NCBI RefSeq assembly: GCF_038592985.1
Contig: NZ_CP151951.1
Location: 4,876,501 to 4,940,500, forward strand
Source of the DNA: Paenibacillus sp. FSL R10-2782
GTDB lineage: Bacteria > Bacillota > Bacilli > Paenibacillales > Paenibacillaceae
Direction: 5' to 3'
Length of the DNA stretch: 64,000 nt
Position 1 is the stretch's first letter, and each line of letters opens with the position of its first letter. Positions 18,101 to 27,800 of the stretch are shown here, in pieces. A program made the translations under genes and the position numbers. Under the pieces are notes generated by a model. The model ran no database searches. It was not told the origin of the DNA and saw only the letters and a program-made list of their open reading frames with translations.

Positions 18101-21100
18101 TGAAGCTGATATCGGGTCGGATTTCGCAAATGTCATGTGTATTCGAAGCAGCTAAATAACGGAGCAAGCCATAACCCATGCCCTTGTTCGTCATTTGCCG
18201 CAGCATTTCTTTGGTCTGTTTGATTTGTCTGGACAGTTCATGGTCTGCATCTATTTGAAGCACCACCGGGTATTGGCTCGTAAACCACCCTACCGTGCGT
18301 GTAATATCCAGACCGGGAATCATCGACTCACGTCCATGTCCTTCCAAATGAACAGCAACCTTCCCCAATCCTTTCCACTTATTAACCGCTATCCCTAGTG
18401 CTGTCAGCAGCAAATCGTTTATTTCCGTCGAGTAAGCTTTATAAGCATATTTCAGCAATTGTTCAGTTTCAGTTGCAGTCCAACGCACAGCAACCACCTC
18501 ACTGTCCATCACTCTGGAAACTCCCCTATCCAAATCTGTTGGCAGCGGTAATACCGGAATTGTACTGATGTCCCTCCAGTAATTACGTTCTTTCTCTATT
18601 TCGGAACTGTTCGCATACTCTTGCAGTTGCTTTGACCATAGCTGGAAAGAGTCGGTTTTGAGTGGAAGCTGGATACGCTCTCCTTTCACAGCCTGCTCGT
18701 AAGCCTTCTGTAAATCTTCCAGCAAAATACGCCAAGAGACGCCATCCACGACTAGATGATGAATGGTGATTAGTAAATGATCGCCATCCATACAGCGGAA
18801 CAATCCAGCTTTAACAAGAGGCCCCTTATTTAACTGAAAACTGGACTGAATCCGGCTGGACGCTCGCTCAACAGCCTCACCTGCATCGGTATGTTCACGA
18901 AAGTCAAATACGTCTAGACCGTAAAGCTCTCCATCTCCAACCGCACGGTTCCAGACCTCATAGCCGTGGTCGGCTTCATGAAAAACAATTCGCAGTGCAT
19001 CGTGGTGTATTACTAATTCTTTTAACGTTGCATGCAGTGCTTCTTCCTGAAAAGCATCTTTTCTATATAGCATAAAGGATTGATTGAAATGATGAGAGTC
19101 TTCGGTCTGGCGCTCCAGAAACCATCTCTGAATAGGTGTAGACATGACCGGCCCGCTGATTTCTCCTTGGTCTGCTGTCTGGCTAACCTTTTGGACATGT
19201 GGGCTTAACAATTCAATGGTTGTATATTTGAATAAATCCTTTACATCTACTTTGTAGCCAGCCTGGTATAACCGGGAGGATACTTGTATCGCTTTAATAG
19301 AATCACCGCCGAGATCCAAAAAATGATGCTGGATGCCGATGGGAGAAACGCCAAGCACGGCTTGCCAAATCGTAACAAGTGTCTCTTCTACAGCGGTTCG
19401 AGGAGCCATATATTTATCATTTTCTCGCTGAATTTGTTCTTCGGGAGCCGGGAGCGCTTTACGATCCACTTTTCCGTTTGGCGTAAGAGGCATCTGCTCC
19501 AGCTTCACAATAAAAGCAGGAATCATATATTCCGGGATTTTTTCCGACAGGGCGCTGCGGATATCTGACGTCCGACATTCTCCACTGCCTGCAATATAAG
19601 CACACAAATGCGGAATACCTTCTCCATTTACGTGTGTAACTACCACGGCTTCTCGAATAGAGGGCATGCTTAATAGAGCTTCTTCGATCTCGCCCGGTTC
19701 GATCCGATAACCGCGGATTTTGACCTGGTTGTCTATTCGCCCAAGGTACTCAATGCTGCCGTCAGGTAGCCAGCGTGCCAAATCGCCTGTTCTGTATATA
19801 CGGCCGCCGGGAACAAAAGGGTCCTCCGTAAATCTCTCCGCTGTTTCCTTCGGTAAATGGAGGTAACCTCTTGAAAGGCCCGGTCCTTTAATACACAGCT
19901 CTCCTGGAACATAGACAGGTTGAAGCTGATTCTCCGTATTTAAAATATAAATTGTAGTATTGGCAATCGGCTTCCCGATGGAAATGGCATGGTCTGTAGC
20001 ACTCATTCTCCGCATAGTAGTGATGACGCTATTTTCAGTTGGCCCGTATTCATTGCAAATCTCGATCTGCTCGTTAAGTCCAGTTAAATGACGGATAAGC
20101 GCTGGGGTGATATTTTCACCACCGACAACTACATTTTTTAATGAAGATACGTCCCGGACATCCATCATGTCCAAAATACGGTATAAAAATTGTGGCGTGC
20201 TCTGCAAATGAGTGATTTTCCAGCGTCCGACCGCCTCCTTAATTGCAAAAGCATCTGCACTCTGCTGTCCATCAAGCAAATAGATGGTAGACCCTGAAAT
20301 TAGCGGACCGAACAGATGTGTAATAAAGGAGTCAAACACAAAGTTGCTCATCATCAAAACACGATGTTCTTCCGTGAATGCATACGACTGTGCTTTCCAT
20401 TGCAGGGTATTGGTGATGCTATGATGCTCAATCATCACTCCTTTAGGAGTGCCAGTTGTGCCTGAGGTATAAATTAAATAGGCCAAATGCGTATTACCCG
20501 TATCATCCAGATCAGCAGTATTTTCATCATATGCAGCTAGTTCATCGAGATAAACAACTTCTCCGCTGTAGTCTGACGGGACGGCGACATGCTTTTGAAT
20601 TAAAACCATGTCTGCTGCCGAATCAGTCAACATATACTTCACGCGCTGCTCCGGGTATGCAGGATCAATAGGAACATAGGCGCCTCCTGCCTTCAGGATA
20701 CCTAAAATACCTACAATCATTTCAATAGAACGGTCTGTGATCAGAGCAATGAATTGTTCTTTTCCAACTCCTCTGGACTTTAGAGTGCGCGCCAGACGGT
20801 TAGAGCGTTCATGTAACTCACGATATGTAATCTGTACATTTTCCATGACAATGGCTAGATGGTCCGGTGTGCGCTCTGCTTGTTCACGGAACAGTTGGTG
20901 TATCGTTTTTCCCTCAGGATATTCGATAGCAGTGTTATTAAATAATGCTAACCATTGTGCCGCATCACTGGAGGACAACAATCCCACACTGCCGTAGTGC
21001 AAATCCGGCCCAAATAAAATAAGAGACAGTATGTGCTCCAAATGCTGAACGAGCTGATTCATATACGCGTGATCGTACAATTCTGCATTACAGGACAATG

Positions 21101-21695
21101 TTAATTGAATGCTATTCTCTACATGCTCAAACTGAAACCATGCATCAGAAGAAATCCGTTCGTCACATGACTCCACATGAAGATGGCGTAAGGAAACAAC
21201 GGTATGAAAAACAGGAGTATGATTCGCTGTATATGTGAGGCTCAGATTTTTCACCATTTTCCGAAACGGAAGATTTTGATGCTCAAGCGCTTCTGTTACC
21301 GTCTTTTTAAGCCCGGAAAAGGCGGATCTAAACGTACTGGATCGGCTCAGCCTCGTTTTGACAGGAAGGCATTCGTTCATTGGAAGCTCTGTAGTAGCTT
21401 GTTGCTGTAAAGCCGGCATGCCTACAATGATCTGCTCTTCCCCAGTATATTTATATATCAGACACTCCACGCCAGCCAGCAAAATCAAATAAATAGCCAT
21501 AGGAGTACCCTTCGACATAGACAGGATACGCTCAGAAACTTGCGCGGATAACGAAAAAGACATGTGATGCAAACGGGAAATAGAGCCAGCGTCAGCTTCT
21601 TTTGAGTTCAGACTGGAATATGGTAACGAGTTCATCCGATCCTCGGGACTGAGCATTTGTTCCCAATACAGTTCATGTTCCTTGAAAATAGACAA
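12162..21695 (-). CDS. NRPS 4: modules 9–10, terminal epimerase and fused PBP-type thioesterase
   Basis: 3177 residues; start codon TTG (21695) with GGGAGG 8 bp upstream. Domains: half condensation domain without HHxxxDG (1–235); A9 (255–745); carrier T9, GGDS (~797); epimerase (848–1298); C (1318–1758, HHVLMDG); A10 (1772–2268); T10 (~2320); terminal epimerase (2368–2800); beta-lactamase-like domain (2822–3177) with SxxK at Ser2883/Lys2886 and YSN at Tyr2979. The A9 pocket reads DSTQVGEVIK, which I cannot assign; A10 reads DGFFLGVVFK, Ile-like. The last epimerase has HHLVMDM instead of HHxxxDG. There is no ordinary alpha/beta thioesterase. PBP-type thioesterases of the SurE kind release peptides ending in a D-residue, which fits an epimerase just before it. 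The protein tail (RNRKKLYV) lacks the docking tail of the other three NRPSs, as expected for the last subunit. Confidence 0.95.
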   Translation of the reverse strand: MSIFKEHELYWEQMLSPEDRMNSLPYSSLNSKEADAGSISRLHHMSFSLSAQVSERILSMSKGTPMAIYLILLAGVECLIYKYTGEEQIIVGMPALQQQATTELPMNECLPVKTRLSRSSTFRSAFSGLKKTVTEALEHQNLPFRKMVKNLSLTYTANHTPVFHTVVSLRHLHVESCDERISSDAWFQFEHVENSIQLTLSCNAELYDHAYMNQLVQHLEHILSLILFGPDLHYGSVGLLSSSDAAQWLALFNNTAIEYPEGKTIHQLFREQAERTPDHLAIVMENVQITYRELHERSNRLARTLKSRGVGKEQFIALITDRSIEMIVGILGILKAGGAYVPIDPAYPEQRVKYMLTDSAADMVLIQKHVAVPSDYSGEVVYLDELAAYDENTADLDDTGNTHLAYLIYTSGTTGTPKGVMIEHHSITNTLQWKAQSYAFTEEHRVLMMSNFVFDSFITHLFGPLISGSTIYLLDGQQSADAFAIKEAVGRWKITHLQSTPQFLYRILDMMDVRDVSSLKNVVVGGENITPALIRHLTGLNEQIEICNEYGPTENSVITTMRRMSATDHAISIGKPIANTTIYILNTENQLQPVYVPGELCIKGPGLSRGYLHLPKETAERFTEDPFVPGGRIYRTGDLARWLPDGSIEYLGRIDNQVKIRGYRIEPGEIEEALLSMPSIREAVVVTHVNGEGIPHLCAYIAGSGECRTSDIRSALSEKIPEYMIPAFIVKLEQMPLTPNGKVDRKALPAPEEQIQRENDKYMAPRTAVEETLVTIWQAVLGVSPIGIQHHFLDLGGDSIKAIQVSSRLYQAGYKVDVKDLFKYTTIELLSPHVQKVSQTADQGEISGPVMSTPIQRWFLERQTEDSHHFNQSFMLYRKDAFQEEALHATLKELVIHHDALRIVFHEADHGYEVWNRAVGDGELYGLDVFDFREHTDAGEAVERASSRIQSSFQLNKGPLVKAGLFRCMDGDHLLITIHHLVVDGVSWRILLEDLQKAYEQAVKGERIQLPLKTDSFQLWSKQLQEYANSSEIEKERNYWRDISTIPVLPLPTDLDRGVSRVMDSEVVAVRWTATETEQLLKYAYKAYSTEINDLLLTALGIAVNKWKGLGKVAVHLEGHGRESMIPGLDITRTVGWFTSQYPVVLQIDADHELSRQIKQTKEMLRQMTNKGMGYGLLRYLAASNTHDICEIRPDISFNYLGQFDQDMENSSIQLSPYSSGPDMSALQERPYTLDINGMITGGVLSMGIGFSRKDYRKETMEQLAELMHDSLLDIITHCTQKAASPELTPSDIMLTGITMAELEQLTRDTAETGTVENIYPLTAMQKGMLFHSLAAPDSGSYFEQITFDMQGELDVRVFRESLRQIIDRYDILRTNFYFGWRDTPLQVVYREKEPALHVADIRYMTNEDAKQWTEMYAANDKMRGMDLASDALMRISIFQKDDTIYHVVWSFHHVLMDGWCAPILFNELLEIYYAKLRHTQVELPPTAPYSEYISWLERQDHAKASLYWKGYLEYYEGQAVLPGADTSIHQGYELAETAFELSTALTDSLKQLAKENHVTLNTLLQTVWGIVLHKYNGTPDTVFGSVVSGRPAEIPGIERMIGLFINTIPVRIRWEEGEVFTQLLQRNQQQAVASGAFDTYPLYEIQSELVQKQQLITHIMIFENYPVEQQLEDSGLPSADRLDILHAEVQEQTNYNFNIIVVPGEKISIRFNYNARVFLAENVKRIGEHVHHLLQQIVDKPDSKLAELQLLTVEETRQTLEQCYHAAGPGCTEKTIHQLFEEQAERYPDHVALVHGDVQLTYRELNEQADRLAQKLTAYGVESERIVCLMADRSPDMIIGMIAILKAGGAYMPVDPTYPQERIRYMLEDSGADILLLQSHLQEKVASFFSGTCIVFNDETGPLNEQKEKLYRQTKPRMAHSDSLACVIYTSGTTGKPKGILTTHRNIIRVVYESDYITIKPEDRILQLSNYAFDGSTFDIYSALLNGAGLVLISKDALLDMDKLTKHMAAHNVSVLFVTTALFNVMFDIYPDRLVSLRKILFGGERVSVDHVRKALSYLGPDRLIHVYGPTESTVFATAYHVNDITEHKAVIPIGYPVSHTSTYIVNEVGQLQPPGVPGELWVGGSGLARGYLNRPELTSEKFIPSPFSPGERVYRTGDWVKWLPDGAIEYLGRIDHQVKIRGHRVEIGEIETRLLNIEQIQETIVIAIEQEGGTKHLCAYYTSSSTLTSERIRTILKQDMPAYMIPAFIIKLPAMPLTLNGKIDRNALPAPENSVKTPGSGYAAPRTETESLLVEIWQQILGVPQVGIHDDFFDLGGDSIQSIQVSSRLSQAGFQLEMRHWYTSQTIAELSVHVEQMNDKVDQGPVSGTVRLTPIQRWFLESPDNVNPHHFNQSMLFAGVDRLDLEAIHRVMRRIAEHHDGLRTVFRRSGEQYIPYIRQVDEGELYTLEVRDCIQLNNPATAIEEASNRVQSSIQLDIGPLVKLVLFRCNPSDHLLIVVHHLVMDMVSWRILLEDITSGYEQAVNGQAVTFPPKTASFQNWAEALHAYAYQPQLQHERAYWQEVTSQGSQPIPKDYTEKDSLVKDTVTITIEWSNEETRQLLTQVHQAYDTDIQDLLLAAWSQALYQWKNLYQTIIHLEGHGREAIIPGIDITRTVGWFTTQYPVRLVADANDDISQHILKTKDNLRQIPNKGIGFGILRYISDWAQEFKNAIQPEVSFNYLGQFDQELQNSAIDISPYSKGNDVSEMQQRRYVLDIVGSITSGKLTLAISYSTKQFQNVSIQRLGDLMKDNLRTIIKHCVRQGENLRIPSSEDIKYTGYIEKPNEFADRLLHSPWMDGVTGAVLVLVQDNKIVVNQGCGYTDLTRSTKVDPATTLMRVGSINKIFTSVVIRQLAEQGKLDINAKVRSLIEDIDIPGAFNESLTLKHLLNYESGLDHPDSGMDDLIRGEVPSIMTLKQFIYKYMPAVVHIPGEQYQYSNFAYTILGYIIEQITGMSCGQYAHSHILQPLGMNSSSFTLPAEWSNRLAKGYHPDQQLVPAYPYSPIDTATGSLVSTGDDMARFMLAMLGEGAYGGSRILSRESAQALMSVKPDIKAGKPYGRNGFEMNIHPEYGSERILVKSGNFPGFSALMWLLPDQKTGAFLMCNQSIVNKFELFEAFANYFCPSARNRKKLYV

Positions 21696-21772
21696 TTTAT
21701 ATACCTCCCATTGTGTGTAATGACATCAAGCTGCGAGCAGGTAGCACAAATTTTCAATTGGCACAGAATGAA

Positions 21773-21804
21773 CGGAAAAAGCACGCAGAAGCGCACTCTT
21801 TCCG
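21773..21804 (-). other. intercistronic hairpin between NRPS 3 and NRPS 4
   Basis: In the 118-bp gap, CGGAAAAAGCACGC and GCGCACTCTTTCCG can pair with a few wobbles or mismatches. On the minus strand no T-run follows. It may be an mRNA processing or stability element, or a weak attenuator. Confidence 0.35.
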
Positions 21805-21813
21805 CTGTCATCG

Positions 21814-24800
21814 TCAAAAGTTAAGCTCTATCGCGTCCATGTCTACGATAGGTTGGGCCTCTGCTTGTTGCAATTGAATTTCATTGATTTTAATGGAGAC
21901 ATGTTGGGTGACCACTGAAAGAATATGTGTATAATCAGCGACAAGCTTGTCAATCATCTGTTTTTTGAAAAGGCTGGTACTATATTCAAAGTTTCCGCAA
22001 ATCCTGTTTCCATCCTCATGCATGTACAGCGTCAAATCAAACTTAGCTACGGTGGTGTCACCTAGATCATACGGCTCCATTCTTAGAGAACTGCTGTGAA
22101 TTGCTTCAGCATTCATGTTTTGCAGGACAAAAAACGTATTAAACAAAGGATGCCGATTGGCTGGTGCCGAAATGCCCAGACGGTGAATCAGCTGCTCAAA
22201 AGGGTACTCCTGGTTTTCATAGGCTGACAGCATAGTTTCTTTAACATGGCCCAAATAATTGGTGAATGTCAGTTCACCTTGAGGAACTGTGCGAATTGCC
22301 AAAGTATTTATAAACATGCCAATGAGCGGCTCCATATCGACATGGGTTCTACCCGCAACAGGAGTTCCTACAATAATATCTTCCTGACCGCTGTATTTGG
22401 ACAGAAGTATTGTATAAGCAGACAGCAAGATCATATACAGGGTTACTTTTTCGTCCTCTTCCATTTTGCTTATCGACCTTGTTAAAGCTTCATCCAGCTC
22501 GAAGGACGCGACTGCTCCCTCTGGATTCCATACAGTCGGACGGTTAAAATCCGTAGGAAGCTCTAGTAGCGGTGGAGTTTCGCTAAACCTGTTCAGCCAA
22601 TAAGCCTCTTTCTTCGCCAGTTGGTCCCGGCGGAAATGTTCCGTTTCCCACACCGCATAATCTTTGTATTGAATACGAAGCGGTGGCAACTTCTCCCCTT
22701 CATACAGGCTGACCAGCTCACGCACGAGAAGGTTCATGGATACTCCATCAGATATCAAATGATGCATGTCAAATAACAAAATATGGCGTTCCCGTTCAAG
22801 CACGATGATAGATGCTCGAAGCAGAGGTGCTTGCCCCAGATCAAACGGTCGAACGAAATGACGAACATAATCCTCCTTTTTTTCCTCCCCGACAATGTCG
22901 ATGGAAAAAGGAACCTCAGCGTGCACCCGCTGTCTTGGCAACCCCTGAATGAACTCAAATCCCGTGCGGAGCGATTCATGTCTTGCTATAAGCAGGCGAA
23001 ATGCTTCTTCCAGACGAGCGATATCCAGTTCTCCCTCAATGACCATACCACTTGGCATGTTATATCCAGTTCCGCCGCTTTGGGATTGGGCTGCCAAGTA
23101 TAGCCGTGTTTGCGCCGGAGAAAGCGGATAGTGCTCTTTGCTTGCCGCCACCGGAATCGGGATATAGATTTGTTGCTCTAGGTTCGAGATGTATTGCGCC
23201 ATTTGTCCCAGAATCGGATGCTGGAATACATCCCTGATTTTTAACGGTATATTCATGCTCTTTTGAATTTTGGAAACCAGTGTAATTGCTTTCAGAGAAT
23301 GGCCTCCAAGTTCAAAAAAATGACCCTCCAACCCAATCGGCGACAAACCAAGAACTTCCTCCCATATTCCACATAGCTGTATTTCCAGTGTTGTCTGTGG
23401 GGCAGTATACCGATCCTGCATAAAGTCCACTTTATCAGGCTCCGGGAGAGCCTTGCGATCCAGCTTTCCATTGGATGTAACAGGCAGATGGTCAAGCTGC
23501 ATGACAAAAGAAGGTATCATGTAAGCTGGAAGCTGTTGGGACAGGGTTTCCATAATCTCGGAAGCGGATATGGGAACAGCTGCTGTAAAGTATCCGCACA
23601 GGAGAGGTTCACCTGTATGGTCCTTCCTCGCCATGACGACAGCTTCATGTACATGCGGTACTTTTAGCCAAATCGCTTCGATTTCACCAGGTTCAATCCG
23701 GTAACCCCGGATTTTCACTTGATGATCGATACGTCCTAAATACTCCAGATTTCCATCCGGCAACCAGCGAGCCAAATCACCGGTTTTGTACATGCGCTCT
23801 CCAGAAGCATACGGGCAAGCAACAAATTTGTCTGCCGTCAGCTCAGGACGGTTGATGTAGCCACGAGCCAATCCGATTCCGCTGATACATAGCTCTCCTG
23901 GAACTCCTATTGGCTGCAAATGATGATCCGCATCTACGACATACAGCTTGATGTTATGAATCGGTTTTCCTATAGGTATTTTCCCTGGAGCCACGCCTTC
24001 TGGACAATCGTAGTAAGATACATCAATAGCTGCTTCCGTCGGTCCGTATAAATTCACCAGCCGTGTCCCGTTAGGTTCTCGCAGCAGTGAATTGAAGCGG
24101 CTAACATGCTGTGGTTTCAACGCCTCTCCACTGGCAAATATCCAGCGCAAGCTGTGTAACGATATGTCCTGAACGCCACTTGCCACACCATCCAGAAATA
24201 CGGACAGCATAGAAGGAACAAAATGTAGCACTGAAATTTGATGGCGATCTATGACCTGAGCGATCGTAAATGGGTCCTTTTCCGCTCCCGGCTCCAGAAA
24301 AACAACACTTGCCCCTTGAGTTCCCCACCAAAACAACTCCCATACAGACACATCGAAGCTAAAGGTAGTCTTCTGCAAAATAACGTCCTTATCGTTCAGA
24401 GGATAACTGAATTGCATCCAATGGATCCGGTTTACGACAGAACGATGCTCAATCATAACCCCTTTCGGATGACCGGTCGTACCTGAAGTATAGATGACAT
24501 ATGCCAAATCTTCAGGACCGGCAATAGGAGTCAAATTGCTGTCATCCTCCTGGTAACAGCCCGGATCTTCCAAAACAAGACGGCAGCCTGTAAAGGAAGT
24601 TTGTGGCTGAAGATGAGCCTGCAACAGCATTACAGTTACGTCTGCATCGTGCAGCATGTAGGCTATGCGTTCCTCAGGCAGCAGCGGGTCAATCGGCATG
24701 TAGGCTCCGCCGGCTTTAAGTATGGCAAGCAGCCCAACCATCATTTCCAGCGATCTATCCGTCATCAGCCCGACGATTTGGTTGGGTCCAGTTCCGTTTA

Positions 24801-27800
24801 ATCTCAACGTCCTTGCCAACCGATTGGCCTGTCCATTAAGTTCCCGGTACGTGAATTGCCGATCCCCCGCTATCGCAGCAACCTGGTCCGGTGTCTGCGC
24901 CACCTGTTCTTCAAACCATTGATGAAGGGTCAGATTGGATGGATATGCTTTATCCGTCTGATTGAACTCATCTAATATCTGTGTCTGTTCATCTTCTGTA
25001 ATACAGGTCAATGCTTGTACAGGAAAAGTCGGGCACTGTGCGACCTGAAATAATACTTGCAGCAGATGACCACCCAATCGTTGCACATCTTCTTCCGCAT
25101 AAGCCAACTCGTTATACTGAAAACGGAAGGTAAGCGTTTCTCCGGGAACGATTATGAGATTAAAATCATAGCCTGTATATTCATCAAGTGAAGCATCTGT
25201 TACCGTCAATGTACCGGAATTACGATGACCAGCATTTACTTCTTCCATCTCCTGCTCTACTGGATAGTTTTCAAACACCAGCAGGTGTGTAATTAAATTA
25301 CGAGATACGTTGGACTGGGCCTGTATTTCATATAATGGATACGTGTCGTAAGCATGAGAGGCTATAGCCATCTGCTGAGTCCGAGCCATTACTTGATTGA
25401 AAGTATCTGTAGGTTCACAGCGAACGCGTACAGGGATCGTATTAATGAACAAGCCAACTATATGTTCAACCCCCGGGATTTCAGCAGGTCTGCCGGACAC
25501 AACGCTTCCAAATACCGCATCCTGATGACGATTCCACTTTTGAAGCAGTATTCCCCACGCCGTTTGAAGCAACGTGTTTAAAGTTACCTTATGCTCAGCG
25601 GCAATCTGTTTTAAACGGGCAGTTAATTGTGAATCGACCGAGAGGGTCCATTGCTGCGGATCATAGGCACTCGCTTCAAACGCTTCGGTTGCTGTCAGCT
25701 TGCTTCCAGGAAGAAGCGTTTCCCCTTCATATTGATGCAAGTAGGTTTTCCAGTAAGCTTTTGCTGCCTCCTCATCTTGCTGTTCCAGCCATTCAATATA
25801 CGTCGTGTAGGGCACTGCCTCAGGCAAACGGGGTTCTCGTCCTTCCTGTGCCGCAGTATAGATTTCCAGCAGTTCGCGGAGGACCAGCGGTACACACCAT
25901 CCGTCCATTAGGATATGATGAAAACTCCAAATAAAACGATAAGCAGCGTCATCAGTACGCAAGACCGACATCCTAACAAGTGCATGCTGTGACAAATCAA
26001 AGCCCCTAGACGCATCATCCCTTGTGTAAGCATCTATATAACCTTCGCGCTGCTCTTTGTTTATCCCCCGGATATCTTGTTCATGAAACTCAAAGTTCCT
26101 TTGCCGATAAATAATTTGAAAAGGCATATCGCTCCAGCCACTGTAAAAGTTAGTACGGAAAATAGCATGTCGTTGCGTAAGCTGCTGTAAACTTTGCTTC
26201 ATTAAAGAGATATCCAAATTCCCCTGAATATTAAAATTTGCTTGTTCAAAATAAGCCCCGGACTGCGTATGAAGCTGACTGTGGTATAACATGCCTTTTT
26301 GCATGGGAGTTAACGAGCATATATTTTCAATCTCTCCAGTATCCGCTGTATACTTCACCAGTTCATCAAGCATAGGAATCGTCAATCCCTGGAATGAAAT
26401 ATCACTTGGTGTTATCTCTGTACGTGTATGAGCCGCACAGTGTTGTATGACTCTAGAAAGCTCCGTCCGCACATATTCACCAAACAGGCGCACAGTCTGT
26501 TCGTCATACTGGTGATTGCTGTATCCTATGGACAGGGTTAAGGCACCACCGGAAATAATGCTGTTTAAATCCAGAGCATAAAGCCGCGGATGATTTTCAC
26601 TTTCCAACAGACCGACGCTATAGGCTGATGGACGAAGCGATTGCACATTCAAATCCTGATCAAATTGACCAAGATAGTTAAAGCTGATTTCCGGTTTGCA
26701 CAGGACATTGCGTTCCGTCTGTCGGGCGTACAAATATTTGAACAGACCATAGCCAATCCCTTTACGTGGAATCTGGCGAAGCCCTTCTTTCACATGTTTA
26801 ATATGGTCCGATAGTGTATGGTCCCGGCTGATATTCAGCAGAACCGGATATTGGCTCGTGAACCAACCAACCGTCCGCGTCATATCCAGATCCGGAGAAA
26901 TGGTTTCACGTCCATGGCCCTCCAAATTAACTACAACCTGCTCAAAGCCGGTCCAACGCTGGACCGCCAATCCGAGTGCAGTTAATAACAGATCATTAAT
27001 TTCAGTATTGTATGCTTTATGCGTTTTCTTTAAGAGCATCTGAGTCTCTTCTTCGGTCCACTGTACAGTTATCACTGCGTTGTCAGCCATTCGTCCATTA
27101 TCCGCCTGTCTGTCCTTAGGTAAAGAAGCTACAGAGAAGGCTTCCATGCGTTCCCAATACTCGCGTTCTTCCTGTAAATGCGAATCATTGGCATGCACGC
27201 TAAGCCACTCCGTCCACTCCCGATATGAGCTTGTCTTATATGGGAATTGGATCCTTTCCCCTTTAAGCGCCTGGTCATATCCTGTTCCTATGTCCTCCAG
27301 CAAAATACGCCATGAAACCCCGTCAACGACTAAATGATGAATGGTGATGAACAAGTGATCGCCTTCTGCGCATCGGAAAAGAGCAAGTTTTATAAGAGGA
27401 CCGTTGCACAAATCCATGCTCTCCTGTATCTGCGACACCTTTTGCTCTATTGAACAAGCAGGGTTCTTTTCGTGGGTGAAATCGTAGGTATACAAGCAAA
27501 ACGTTTCTCCCTCATTGCTTCCCCGATTCCAAGCTTCATAGCCTTGCCCACTCTCCCGGAATACCGTGCGCAGCGCATCATGATGACATACCAGTTGCGA
27601 CATGACTTTACGTAGCGCAGTTTCCTCAAACGATTCCGCACGGTAGAGCATGACAGACTGATTAAAATGATGAATATCCGTAGTCATCTGTTCAAAGAAC
27701 CAGTGTTGAATCGGGGATAATTTCATTTTCCCTTGTACTTCCCCTTGATCAACCGTCCGGCTTATTAACTGGATGTAAGGACTTAATTCCGCAATAGTCG

